From Betaproteobacteria bacterium (GTDB taxonomy: Bacteria > Pseudomonadota > Gammaproteobacteria > Burkholderiales > SG8-41): a stretch of DNA of 36,151 nt. Under the pieces are notes generated by a model, which saw only the letters and a list, made by a program, of their open reading frames with translations, searched no databases and was not told the DNA's origin. Where the stretch lies: positions 1 through 36,151 of the forward strand of contig VGID01000040.1 of assembly GCA_016868035.1 (NCBI GenBank), in the 5' to 3' direction. Shown here piece by piece: positions 22,829-30,814 of the stretch (within the stretch, counting starts at the first letter, position 1; every line of letters starts with the position of its first letter). A program made the position numbers and the translations under genes.

Positions 22829-25186
22829 ATGACGGCCTGCGCCTCCCGAACCCGCGCGCCGGATCGCGAGCTGTCGCGAGACGGGAGCCTTGCGCTGATG
22901 AACCATGCCGATCTGCAAACGCTGATGAGAGCCGCCGCGGAGCGGCGGGATGCGGCGCACGGAGCGATTGTCACGTACTCCCGCAAGGTATTCATCCCGC
23001 TGACGCAGTTATGCAGGGATGTGTGCCACTACTGCACGTTCGCCCATCGCCCGCGCAAGGGAGAAGCCGCTTTTCTTTCGCTGGACCAGGTCCTCGCCAT
23101 TGCGCGGGCCGGAGTCGCCGCAGGCTGCAAGGAAGCGCTGTTTACGCTCGGCGACAAGCCGGAACTGCGTTACCGCGTGGCTCGCGACGAGCTCCGCCGC
23201 CTCGGGCACGGGACGACCTTGTCCTACCTCGCCGAGGCCGCGCGCGTGGTGTTCGAGGAGACGGGTCTGCTTCCACACCTGAATCCCGGCGTCCTCGAAG
23301 CATCGGACATTGCAGCCCTGCGCTCGGTCTCCGTTTCACAGGGAATCATGCTCGAGAGCACGGCCGAGCGCCTGTGCGAACGCGGCGGACCTCACCACGG
23401 CTCGCCCGACAAGCGGCCGGCGGTCCGCCTCGAGACGATCCGCCTCGCTGGCGAAGCCGGCGTGCCCATCACGACAGGCCTCCTGATCGGTATCGGCGAG
23501 ACGCGCGCGGAGCGCATCGAGGCGCTGCTGAAGCTGCGGGATCTCCACGACCGGTACGGGCACATTCAAGAGATCATCGTCCAGAACTTCCGGCCCAAGC
23601 CCGCAACGCGCATGGCCGGGACTCCGGCGCCGGCGCTGGAAGAGCTTCTCTGGACGATCGCCGTTGCACGATTGTTGCTCGACCCGGCCATGAACATACA
23701 GGCGCCGCCAAACCTGAGCCCGGATGTCCTGTCGCAACTAATCGACGCGGGTATCAACGATTGGGGCGGGGTATCACCGGTGACCCCCGACCATGTCAAT
23801 CCGGAGGCACCCTGGCCCCGCCTGGACGCCCTGGCTCAGGCGACGGCGCATGCGGGCAAAGAGCTGATCGAGCGGCTCGCCATCTATCCGGCCTATGTAA
23901 GGGAGATGGACCGCTGGGTCGACGCGGGCTTGCGTCCGGCACTGCTGCATCGAGTGGACAGCGACGGATACCCGCGCACGGACCGCTGGTCTCCGGGGAT
24001 GACGGACTTTCCCCCCGCTTCGGATCTGGCCCTGGCCGCTGCGTTCCGGGAGGTGAGTCCCCGCAGTGAAATCGCCGCGATCCTGGCCACGGCGAAGCGG
24101 GGCGGGACGCTCCGTGAGGCGGAGATCGTGCAACTGTTTCGTGCGCGCGGGAAGGATTTCGCCGCGGTGTGCAGGGCGGCCGACGAATTGAGGGAAGAGG
24201 TGAACGGCGACATCGTCAGCTATGTCGTCAACCGTAACATCAACTACACCAATATCTGTTCCTACCGCTGCCAGTTTTGTGCGTTCGCGAAAGGCAAGGC
24301 GAGCGAGAACTTGCGGGGCATGCCCTATGACCTTCCCCTCGAGGAGATCCAGCGTCGCGCGCTCGAGGCCTGGCAGCGTGGCGCAACCGAAGTCTGCATG
24401 CAGGGCGGGATCCACCCGAGTTATACCGGTGCGACCTATCTCACGATCTGCCGGGGAGTGAAGGCCGTGGTTCCCGGAATGCACGTCCACGCGTTCTCGC
24501 CGCTCGAGGTGTGGCAAGGCGCGCGGACGCTGGGCATCCCGGTCGGGGAGTTTCTTGCCGAACTGAAGTGCGCCGGCCTCGGAACGCTGCCGGGGACGGC
24601 CGCGGAGATCCTGGACGACGAGGTCCGTGCCACTCTATGTCCCGACAAGGTCCGGACCGGAGAATGGATCGAGGTCATGAGGCTCGCCCACCGCACGGGG
24701 TTGCGCACCACGTCGACGATCATGTTCGGGCATATGGAAAAGATCGTGCACTGGGCGCGCCACCTTCTGCGGCTGCGCGCACTGCAAGCCGAGACTGGCG
24801 GCTTTACCGAGTTCGTCCCGCTGCCCTTCGTGCACATGGAGGCGCCCATTTACCGTAAAGGCCGCGCGCGCCGCGGGCCGAGCTTCCGCGAGGCCGTCCT
24901 CATGCACGCGGTTTCACGTCTTGCGCTGCATCCGCTCATTCCGAATATCCAGGCATCCTGGGTAAAGATGGGGCCCGAAGGCGTGAAAGCGTGCCTGCGC
25001 GCGGGCGCTAATGATCTGGGTGGAACTCTCATGAATGAATCCATCTCGCGTGCGGCGGGCGCAGCGCACGGCCAGGAGATGGCGCCCGCCATGATGGAAG
25101 ATCTCATCCACTCGGTCGGTCGAAGGCCGCGTGAGCGGACGACGCTTTACGCCACGAGCACGCGAAGCGTCCAGACTCTTCCTTGA
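22829..25186 (+). CDS. fbiC: Fo synthase, CofG-CofH fusion (FbiC type)
   Basis: A 785-residue fusion of the two radical-SAM enzymes that build the deazaflavin chromophore Fo from tyrosine and a ribityl-uracil. The N-terminal CofG half has the cluster motif C62-x3-C66-x2-C69 in TQLCRDVCHYCTFAHRP. The C-terminal CofH half has C477-x3-C481-x2-C484 in NICSYRCQFCAFAKG. GLRTTSTIMFGHMEKIVHWA and NIQASWVKMG are CofH-like. The order G then H is the same as in actinobacterial FbiC. The start could be ATG 22829 or GTG 22823; GGAG at 22814-22817 suits either. An upstream extension inside cofC is not family-like. It is the last gene of the operon. Confidence 0.95.
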   Translation: MTACASRTRAPDRELSRDGSLALMNHADLQTLMRAAAERRDAAHGAIVTYSRKVFIPLTQLCRDVCHYCTFAHRPRKGEAAFLSLDQVLAIARAGVAAGCKEALFTLGDKPELRYRVARDELRRLGHGTTLSYLAEAARVVFEETGLLPHLNPGVLEASDIAALRSVSVSQGIMLESTAERLCERGGPHHGSPDKRPAVRLETIRLAGEAGVPITTGLLIGIGETRAERIEALLKLRDLHDRYGHIQEIIVQNFRPKPATRMAGTPAPALEELLWTIAVARLLLDPAMNIQAPPNLSPDVLSQLIDAGINDWGGVSPVTPDHVNPEAPWPRLDALAQATAHAGKELIERLAIYPAYVREMDRWVDAGLRPALLHRVDSDGYPRTDRWSPGMTDFPPASDLALAAAFREVSPRSEIAAILATAKRGGTLREAEIVQLFRARGKDFAAVCRAADELREEVNGDIVSYVVNRNINYTNICSYRCQFCAFAKGKASENLRGMPYDLPLEEIQRRALEAWQRGATEVCMQGGIHPSYTGATYLTICRGVKAVVPGMHVHAFSPLEVWQGARTLGIPVGEFLAELKCAGLGTLPGTAAEILDDEVRATLCPDKVRTGEWIEVMRLAHRTGLRTTSTIMFGHMEKIVHWARHLLRLRALQAETGGFTEFVPLPFVHMEAPIYRKGRARRGPSFREAVLMHAVSRLALHPLIPNIQASWVKMGPEGVKACLRAGANDLGGTLMNESISRAAGAAHGQEMAPAMMEDLIHSVGRRPRERTTLYATSTRSVQTLP

Positions 25187-25197
25187 CTCGCACTCGT

Positions 25198-25215
25198 GCA
25201 CCCGGCTATGGGTGC
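25198..25215 (+). terminator. Weak hairpin after the F420 operon
   Basis: GCACCC (25198-25203) pairs with GGGTGC (25210-25215) around a 6-nt loop, 12 bp after the cofGH stop. No T-run follows, so Rho-independent termination is doubtful. Its position between the operon and a separate downstream promoter is the main argument for it. Confidence 0.3.
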
Positions 25216-25255
25216 GGCGTTGGACCCATTCCACCCGATCGGACAAGGCTTCGCG

Positions 25256-25285
25256 TTGACACGAGCGATTCGGAAACGCTAGAGT
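25256..25285 (+). promoter_or_regulatory. Sigma-70-like promoter before the M24/LLM operon
   Basis: TTGACA (25256-25261) is a perfect -35 hexamer; TAGAGT (25280-25285) is a fair -10 at 18-nt spacing. The start codon of the M24 gene is 41 bp downstream, with AGGAG at 25316-25320. This suggests the M24-LLM-LLM-PLP gene group has its own promoter and is not only read from the F420 operon. Confidence 0.6.
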
Positions 25286-25325
25286 CGCGCGGTTCGCGCT
25301 ACTACTTCAAATTTCAGGAGACTGG

Positions 25326-26519
25326 ATGCTATTCAACGAGCCGCGAGCCAGGCGCATCATGGCCGATCAGGGAATCGACGCCCTCGTGGCGACCTCGCCC
25401 GACAACGTCACCTACGCCTCCGGCTACTGGGCGATGTCCCACTGGGCGCGCCCGGGCGGGCCGCAAGTGTATGCGGTGATCCCGGCCGATGGCGGCGCGG
25501 GACCGTGCCTCATCACGGGCTCGGGCAACCTCGATCTCGTCGTCGACGGCGAGTCCTGGGTGACCGAGGCGTACCGCTACGGCTTTTTCGCAACGCGCGC
25601 CGACGGTCCCGAGCAGTTGTCGCCGCTCGATCAGCGCTACGCGGCCCTGCTCGCGAGGACGAACCACGGCGACGCTGCTTCCGCGCTGACCGCCGCACTC
25701 CGTGACCGCAAGCTCGACCGCGGGCGCCTGGCGATCGAGGAAACCGGCATCCAGCCGGCGATCCTCGAGCGCGTCCGGAGCGCGCTGCCGAAGGCCGAGA
25801 TCGTCTCCGGAGCGCGTGTGTTCCGCGAGATCCGCATGATCAAGACGGCCGAGGAGATCGAGCGGCTGCGCGGCGCCGTGCGCGTCACGGAACGCGGCAT
25901 CGAAGCCGCGCTTCGCGTTGCCCGTGCCGGCGTTACGGAGCGCGAGATGATGAACGAGTTTGACCGCACGGTGATCAGCGAGGGCGGCGTGCCGGTAAGC
26001 TCGATGTGCCTGGGCACCGGGCCGCGCAGTGCGCTGTCGAACTGCCAGGCCGGCGAGCGCCGCCTGGCGGCCGGCGACGTCATCCGCTTCGACGGCGGGG
26101 TGCGCTACAAGTGGTACCGTTCCGACATCGCGCGCATCGCGGCGCTCAACGATCCTGGCGAGCGCATCCGCCGCTACTACTCCGCGATCCGTGCCGGTGC
26201 CGAGCGGGGGATCGAAGCAATACGGCCCGGCGTGCGTACCGCCGAAGTTTTCCGGATCACCATGGACACTGTCCACCGCGAGGGCATTCCGCACTTCGAG
26301 CGCAGCCACGTCGGCCATGGTATCGGCATCAACAACTACGACGCACCCGATCTTGCCCCGAACTCCGACGAGATCATCGAAGAGGGGATGGTGCTCTGCG
26401 TGGAAACGCCGTACTACGAGCTGGGGTGGGCGGGGTTGCAGCTGGAGAACACCGTCGTGGTCCGCGCGCACGGCGCCGAGCCGCTGACGTCGCTCGGCAA
26501 CGAACTGCGCGTTCAGTAG
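25326..26519 (+). CDS. M24 family Xaa-Pro peptidase-like hydrolase
   Basis: A 397-residue two-domain protein of the creatinase/prolidase type. The N-terminal domain opens MLFNEPRARRIMADQGIDALVA, and the C-terminal pita-bread domain begins near residue 175. All five metal ligands are visible: D256 in RFDGGVR, D267 in YRSDIAR, H331 in HVGHGIGI, E360 in LCVETPYY and E374 in LQLENTVV. It could therefore cleave Xaa-Pro or related amide bonds, or C-N bonds as in creatinase. A good ribosome site and a promoter lie just upstream. It heads a run with two LLM oxidoreductases and a PLP enzyme. The substrate is unknown. Confidence 0.9.
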   Translation: MLFNEPRARRIMADQGIDALVATSPDNVTYASGYWAMSHWARPGGPQVYAVIPADGGAGPCLITGSGNLDLVVDGESWVTEAYRYGFFATRADGPEQLSPLDQRYAALLARTNHGDAASALTAALRDRKLDRGRLAIEETGIQPAILERVRSALPKAEIVSGARVFREIRMIKTAEEIERLRGAVRVTERGIEAALRVARAGVTEREMMNEFDRTVISEGGVPVSSMCLGTGPRSALSNCQAGERRLAAGDVIRFDGGVRYKWYRSDIARIAALNDPGERIRRYYSAIRAGAERGIEAIRPGVRTAEVFRITMDTVHREGIPHFERSHVGHGIGINNYDAPDLAPNSDEIIEEGMVLCVETPYYELGWAGLQLENTVVVRAHGAEPLTSLGNELRVQ

Positions 26520-26526
26520 TTTCTGC

Positions 26527-27498
26527 GTGCATTCGATCGGCATCGCATTCGACGGTCGCAACCCGCTGCCTGTCGCGCGCGAGCAGGCCCGCGCGGCCGA
26601 GGCAATCGGGGCTTCGACGCTGTGGGTATCGAGTCACCTTTTCCTGCGCGACCCCTTCAGCACGGCGGCCGTCCTGCTCGATGCCGTTCCGACCGCGCGC
26701 GTGGCGCTGATGGCGGTAAGCCCCCAGGTCATGCACCCGGTGCACATCGCCATGGCGGCGGCAACCCTCGAGGAGCTGGCGCCGGGGCGCGTGGTGCTGT
26801 GCATCGGCACCGGCTCACCGGGCGATCTCGCGGACGCCGGCGTGGAGCCACGCCGCCCGGTGCGCATGCTCGCCGAGACCGTGGAGGCCGTGCGCCTTCT
26901 GCTCTCCGGCAAGCCGGCAACCTACGAAGGCGAGCTGATCCGGCTTCGCGGCCGGCGCATGGCGAAGGCCGCTTCCATGGTCCCCATCTTCCTTGCCGCG
27001 TCGCACCCGCGCACGCTCGAGCTGGCGGGCCGCGTCGCCGACGGCATCGTGCTGTCAACGGCATCGTCTGTGGAGTTCGTGCGCTGGTCGCTCGAGCACG
27101 TCGAGCGCGGCGAGCAGCGCCGCCGCCGCATCGCGCGCGCAGGCCTGGTCTATGCCTTCGCTGCGGAGCGAACCGCGGACACGCTCGGCCGGTTCCGCCG
27201 GCAGCTCGCCATCACGCTCCGCGCCCCGCACCACGCGAAGAACCTTTCGCTGGCGGGTGCACGACTGGACCAGGCGGCCGTGCGCGAGGCGCTGGCCCGC
27301 GAGGACTGGGCGGCCGCCGAGGCGCTGGTCAGCGACGACACGGTGCGGCGCCACACCGCGTGCGGGACGCCCGAAGAGCTGCGCGCGCGCCTGGATGCCT
27401 ACCGCACCGCGGGGCTCGACGAGATCGTGCTGGCCGGGCTCTACACGCCCGAGGAGACGCGGCGGACCGGCGCCGCGGCCTTCGGCAAGGACGCGTGA
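26527..27498 (+). CDS. LLM-class flavin/F420-dependent oxidoreductase 1
   Basis: A 323-residue luciferase-like TIM-barrel protein. The GTG start at 26527 is 7 bp after the M24 stop. Family marks: a first strand IGIAFDGRN, the exposed STLWVSSH segment, MHPVHIAMAAATLEELAPGRVVLCIGTGSPGD (about 77-108), and VPIFLAASHPRTLELAGRVADGIVLS. This last stretch resembles F420-dependent enzymes such as methylenetetrahydromethanopterin reductase and Ddn-unrelated LLM dehydrogenases. Some LLM proteins use FMN instead. Use of F420 is inferred from the adjacent biosynthetic operon. It closely resembles the LLM protein at 31930 in motif layout. Confidence 0.88.
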   Translation: MHSIGIAFDGRNPLPVAREQARAAEAIGASTLWVSSHLFLRDPFSTAAVLLDAVPTARVALMAVSPQVMHPVHIAMAAATLEELAPGRVVLCIGTGSPGDLADAGVEPRRPVRMLAETVEAVRLLLSGKPATYEGELIRLRGRRMAKAASMVPIFLAASHPRTLELAGRVADGIVLSTASSVEFVRWSLEHVERGEQRRRRIARAGLVYAFAAERTADTLGRFRRQLAITLRAPHHAKNLSLAGARLDQAAVREALAREDWAAAEALVSDDTVRRHTACGTPEELRARLDAYRTAGLDEIVLAGLYTPEETRRTGAAAFGKDA

Positions 27499-27502
27499 AA
27501 CC

Positions 27503-28516
27503 ATGCGCGTGAGCGTGCAGCTGCCGACGTGCACGGAGGGGCTCGTGAACCCGATCCCCTTCGCCGCCGCACCCGAGGATTTCGTGCGCCTGGCGCAGGA
27601 AGCCGAGCGCCTCGACTACGATGGCGTGTGGGGCAACGACCACATCACCGCCGCGCCCTATGTGCGCGAGCACTGGAAGGAGCCGCCGAACTTCTACGAG
27701 GTGCTCATCACGCTCGCCACCGTGGGCGCGCATACCCGGCGCGTCCACCTCGGAACCGCGATCATCGTCGTGCCGCTGCGCGATCCGGTCCTGCTCGCCA
27801 AGCAGGTCGCCACCCTCGATCGCATGACCGGAGGGCGCGTGATCCTCGGTGTCGGCATCGGAGCCTACCGCGAGGAATTCCTGGCACAGTGGCCGCGACG
27901 GCGCGATGCGCGGCGCGGCGAGCTGCTCGACGAGGGGCTCGTCGCCCTGCGCACGCTCTTCACCGAGCCGGCGGCATCCTACTCCGGCCTGCACACCGCG
28001 TTCGAGGGCATCGAGATGTTCCCCAAGCCGGTGCAGCGGCCCCTGCCGATCTACGTCGGCGGCCACAACGAGCAGGCGATCTCGCGCGCGGCCCGGCTCG
28101 GCCAGGGCTGGCTTCCCGGCTGGCGCCCCTTCGAAGAAGTGCGCGAGCGCACCAGGTTGCTCCGTCGCCTCACGGCGGAGGCCGGGCGCGATCCCAGGGA
28201 TGTCGAAGCCGCGGTGCAGTTCACCGTCATGCTCGGCCACACGCCGGAGGAAGCGATCGCGCGCTACCGGAAGACGGGAATGGTGCAACACCGGCGCTCG
28301 CTCGCCCACACCGGGCGCGACCCGGCGCTGGCGGAGGCCAACAACCTGATCGGCAGCCCCGCCAGCCTGCTCGAGAAGCTGGAGTTCCTCGCGGAGTCCG
28401 GCGTCGATCACCTCTGCGCGCTGCAGTTTCCGCACGACTCACTCAACGAGATGCTCGAGCAGATGGAGTGGTTTGCCCGCGACGTGGTGCGGGTCTTCAA
28501 AGGCCGGGATCGATGA
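27503..28516 (+). CDS. LLM-class flavin/F420-dependent oxidoreductase 2
   Basis: A 337-residue luciferase-like protein of a different subgroup from its upstream neighbour. It opens MRVSVQLPTCTEGLVNP, followed by GVWGNDHITAA and RVHLGTAIIVVPLRDPVLLAKQVATLD (about 80-106). The core loop DRMTGGRVILGVGIGAYREEF and PLPIYVGGHNEQAISRAARLGQGWLPGW follow. The ATG at 27503 is 4 bp after the previous stop, so the two LLM genes are co-translated; the frame is open upstream but those codons are arginine-rich shadow. A monooxygenase or dehydrogenase role is typical. The substrate is unknown. Confidence 0.88.
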   Translation: MRVSVQLPTCTEGLVNPIPFAAAPEDFVRLAQEAERLDYDGVWGNDHITAAPYVREHWKEPPNFYEVLITLATVGAHTRRVHLGTAIIVVPLRDPVLLAKQVATLDRMTGGRVILGVGIGAYREEFLAQWPRRRDARRGELLDEGLVALRTLFTEPAASYSGLHTAFEGIEMFPKPVQRPLPIYVGGHNEQAISRAARLGQGWLPGWRPFEEVRERTRLLRRLTAEAGRDPRDVEAAVQFTVMLGHTPEEAIARYRKTGMVQHRRSLAHTGRDPALAEANNLIGSPASLLEKLEFLAESGVDHLCALQFPHDSLNEMLEQMEWFARDVVRVFKGRDR

Positions 28517-28674
28517 TGCGGGCATCCGGAACGAGGATCGTGAATTCTGCCGCGGTTTTCATCACGGGCCGCGCATGCGTCGCCGAATACCCCGCGCGTG
28601 AGATCGTATGTGCCGTTGCCTGCCGGGCGCCGACGCAGGCGTTGATCGGGCGCCTGAGGCTGCCAAGAGAATAA
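28513..28674 (+). CDS. Possible small protein, unrecognised
   Basis: An open frame of 53 codons starts with ATG overlapping the LLM 2 stop and ends 4 bp before the PLP-enzyme start. The product has four cysteines and basic residues but matches no family I know. It fills the only gap in an otherwise tight operon. Composition is compatible with either a real small coupled gene or a chance frame in GC-rich DNA. Confidence 0.25.
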   Translation: MMRASGTRIVNSAAVFITGRACVAEYPAREIVCAVACRAPTQALIGRLRLPRE

Positions 28675-28678
28675 GGCC

Positions 28679-29938
28679 ATGGCGCAGGCCGCCGGTCTCG
28701 CTTGCGTGCGGTGCGGGGCCGCATACCCGCTGACGCGATACGCATTCGACTGCGACCGCTGCCGCGCGGAATCGCCATCAAACCTCACGGTGCGGTATGC
28801 GCCGGATGCCTGCTCCGCCATCCGGCGCGAGGCGCTCGCTGCCGGCCCGCGGACCCTCTGGCGCTACGCTGGGTTGCTTCCCGTGGAGGCGCGGGACGCG
28901 GTATCGCTTGGCGAGGGGATGACGCCGCTCGTCCTCGCCGAGCGGCTCGGAAACAACCTCGGGATGCGCCTTTTCATCAAGGACGAGTCGCGCAACCCGA
29001 CGTGGTCGTTCAAGGACCGCCTGGCCACTGTCGTCGTCTCCGCTGCCCGGCAGATCGGCGCCCGCGTGATCGCCTCGTCGTCGTCCGGCAACGCCGGGGC
29101 CGCCGTCGCCGCATACGCCGCGCGGGCGAGACTGCCGTGCATCGTCTTCACCTACCAGGGTGCCGCCGGACCGATGGTGACGCAGATGCGCGCCTACGGC
29201 GCGATGGTGCTTGCAACCCGGGAAAAAGCGGACCGGTGGACGCTCCTCGAGAAGGGCGTTCGCCGCTTCGGGTGGTTTCCCACCTCGCCGTTCTTCGCGC
29301 CCGCCGTCGGCAGCAACCCGCTCGGGGTGGAAGGTTACAAGACGCTCGCCTACGAAGTTGCCGAGCAGCTCAACTGGCAGGCGCCGGACTGGTGCGTGCT
29401 GCCCGTTTGCTACGGCGACGCGCTCTACGGCATGTGGAAGGGGTTCGAGGAGCTGCGGCGCCTCGGCTGGATCGACCGCGTGCCACGTCTCGTCGCCGCC
29501 GAAATCTACGGATCGCTGGGTGCCACGCTGGCGGCCGGCGGTGACGCGCTCGTGGACATGCCGAAATCGCACGACACGCTGGCGACCTCGATCAGCGCCA
29601 CGCGCGGAACGTACCAGGCCCTCCACGCGATCCGTGAATCGAACGGCACCGCGGTCCTGGTGTCCGACGACGACCTGTTGGCATGGCAGGCGCGGCTCGC
29701 AGCGGGCGAAGGGATGTACGCCGAGCCGTCCTCGGTCGCCGCTCTCGCGGCCGTCAGCCGCCTGCGCGCCGGCAACGTAATCGAGCCCGGCCAGTCCGTC
29801 GTCGCCCTGATGACGGCCGGCGGCCTGAAGGACGTCGCGCGCACCGCGCGAGGCCAGGGCGAAGTGCCCGTGGTGCCGGCCGACCTCGACGCAGCCGTGG
29901 ACGCGCTGCGCGCAGTCTACGGGTTCAGCCCCGAATAA
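28679..29938 (+). CDS. Threonine synthase-like PLP enzyme (fold type II)
   Basis: A 419-residue PLP-dependent enzyme of the threonine synthase/tryptophan synthase beta fold. The N-terminus holds a zinc-ribbon of two pairs, C9-x2-C12 and C25-x2-C28, as in several threonine synthase-like proteins. The cofactor lysine is K112 in WSFKDRLA, and the phosphate-binding SSSGNAGAA loop starts at 134. TAGGLKD is near the C-terminus. In the LLM/M24 operon a housekeeping role is less likely than a beta-elimination or replacement on a catabolic intermediate. Pathway and substrate are open. The start ATG at 28679 follows AATAAGG. Confidence 0.86.
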   Translation: MAQAAGLACVRCGAAYPLTRYAFDCDRCRAESPSNLTVRYAPDACSAIRREALAAGPRTLWRYAGLLPVEARDAVSLGEGMTPLVLAERLGNNLGMRLFIKDESRNPTWSFKDRLATVVVSAARQIGARVIASSSSGNAGAAVAAYAARARLPCIVFTYQGAAGPMVTQMRAYGAMVLATREKADRWTLLEKGVRRFGWFPTSPFFAPAVGSNPLGVEGYKTLAYEVAEQLNWQAPDWCVLPVCYGDALYGMWKGFEELRRLGWIDRVPRLVAAEIYGSLGATLAAGGDALVDMPKSHDTLATSISATRGTYQALHAIRESNGTAVLVSDDDLLAWQARLAAGEGMYAEPSSVAALAAVSRLRAGNVIEPGQSVVALMTAGGLKDVARTARGQGEVPVVPADLDAAVDALRAVYGFSPE

Positions 29939-29949
29939 AGTCCCCGAGC

Positions 29950-29978
29950 CGCGCGCCTCGGCCGCGCGAGCGTGTTTC
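29950..29978 (+). terminator. Possible terminator after the PLP-enzyme gene
   Basis: CGCGCG (29950-29955) pairs with CGCGCG (29963-29968) around a 7-nt loop, 11 bp after the stop codon, followed by AGCGTGTTTCT with a short T-run. The stem is strong but short, and the T-run is weak. Confidence 0.35.
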
Positions 29979-30091
29979 TCCGTACATCCCGGGTTCATGC
30001 AACAAGTCCACGATGGAAACCCGTTGAAGGACGGCGTTGCGGTGGAGACAGAAGCGGGAAAAGAAGTCCGCCCGATCTTGTTACACACCTA

Positions 30092-30119
30092 TTGACAAGA
30101 CCTCTCGAATCAATATGAT
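30092..30119 (+). promoter_or_regulatory. Strong sigma-70-like promoter upstream of element copy 2
   Basis: TTGACA (30092-30097) and TATGAT (30114-30119) lie 16 nt apart; both are close to consensus. This is the best promoter match found in the window. The first sizeable frame downstream begins only at 30551, because the 270-bp repeat element intervenes. It probably drove the gene whose remnant is at 30551-30814, and may still feed the dehydrogenase behind it. Confidence 0.65.
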
Positions 30120-30232
30120 CTCGGAAGCGTTTTCGCTGAACCGGTGAGCGCGCCGCCTCAACGCAAGCAGGAATCCGGGATCGCAGACGCACGGAAGCAG
30201 GCGGGATTTGTCCTGACAGCGCAGTGACCGAT

Positions 30233-30502
30233 TAGAACCTATTTCATATATAGGCACGTGTGCGACGGAGGCGATGTGGGATGCAGTTCAAGGAGGAGGG
30301 CCCGAAGGAATATGTCGATATTTCGAGGGTCCCCGACGAAGAAATGCGCCCGGATCGCCCCGTCCCTGCGGGTTGCGGCCAGGACGGCCGGCTGCGTCGT
30401 TGCCCTCCTGGACCATATCGACATATGGCCTTCGTCGGGCGCCTTGCATCCGGTCCGTCCTGGCCGCAACGCATCACGCGCCTACATATGAAATAGGTTC
30501 TA
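30233..30502. mobile_element. MITE-like element, copy 2 (inverted)
   Basis: A 270-bp copy in the opposite orientation to copies 1 and 3, with the same terminal inverted repeats and internal palindromes. By hand it differs from copy 1 at about 11 bases plus one inserted base. That insertion shifts every reading frame crossing the element, which argues against a coding role. The reversed ATATGTCGATAT core is more perfect here (GGAATATGTCGATATTTC) than in copy 1. It sits between a strong promoter and a chimeric gene remnant. Confidence 0.85.
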
Positions 30503-30550
30503 GAAAACCCGAACACGCTCTCGCTGCAACCGCAACGCCTGAAGGCGACC

Positions 30551-30814
30551 TTGACCAGGATCACCTCGATCAATACCCTCCCCGTCCAGTTGCCAACACG
30601 GCCCGAGCATCAGTGGACCGGCCCGACCGAACCGATCGGGCGCGACGGGGACGCAACGCTCGAAGCACGCATGGCGCTCGGTGCCGAGGCGCTCTGCTAT
30701 TGGACCGGCCATGGCTGCGGCATGCAGCTGAAAGACATGCAACTCGTCACCGGTCACGGGAGCGAGATGCCGTCCGACCGCTGTTCGAACGACGAGCTGA
30801 TCGTCGTTGGCTGA
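30551..30814 (+). pseudogene. Chimeric remnant: MR-like N-terminus joined to M24 C-terminus
   Basis: An 87-codon frame beginning with TTG. The first ~30 residues (TRITSINTLPVQLPTRPEHQ and the following WTGPTEPIG) look like the start of a mandelate racemase/muconate lactonizing enzyme. From residue ~36 the sequence changes to the C-terminus of an M24 peptidase: LEARMALGAEALCYWTGHGCGMQL matches IEEGMVLCVETPYYELGWAGLQL of the M24 gene at 25326 in spacing and key residues. The second metal-binding glutamate is replaced by lysine (LKD for LEN). It appears to be an internal-deletion fusion of two former genes. Its TGA overlaps the next start as TGATG, so translation may still couple to the dehydrogenase. 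The MR half is less certain than the M24 half. Confidence 0.6.

Larger units (their letters stand above)
29939..30550. other. 612-bp gap without an assigned gene
   Basis: The first part holds a GC stem just after the PLP-enzyme gene, then a strong sigma-70-like promoter (30092-30119), then copy 2 of the repeat element (30233-30502). Between promoter and element a 28-codon GTG frame (about 30145-30228) has no recognisable product. The last 48 bp before the next frame contain no clear ribosome site. The gap looks like the 5' region of a gene that has been damaged or displaced. Confidence 0.6.

Noticed and set aside
25329-26561. 410-codon open frame on the - strand
   Set aside because: Exact antisense of the M24 gene, which has all five metal ligands and a good ribosome site. 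The antisense product has no recognisable domain.
30274-30813. Upstream extension of the opine-dehydrogenase frame through the element
   Set aside because: The 180 extra codons have no family similarity, cross the mobile element and the chimeric remnant, and the Rossmann start MRVAVVGAGAGG begins at 30814.
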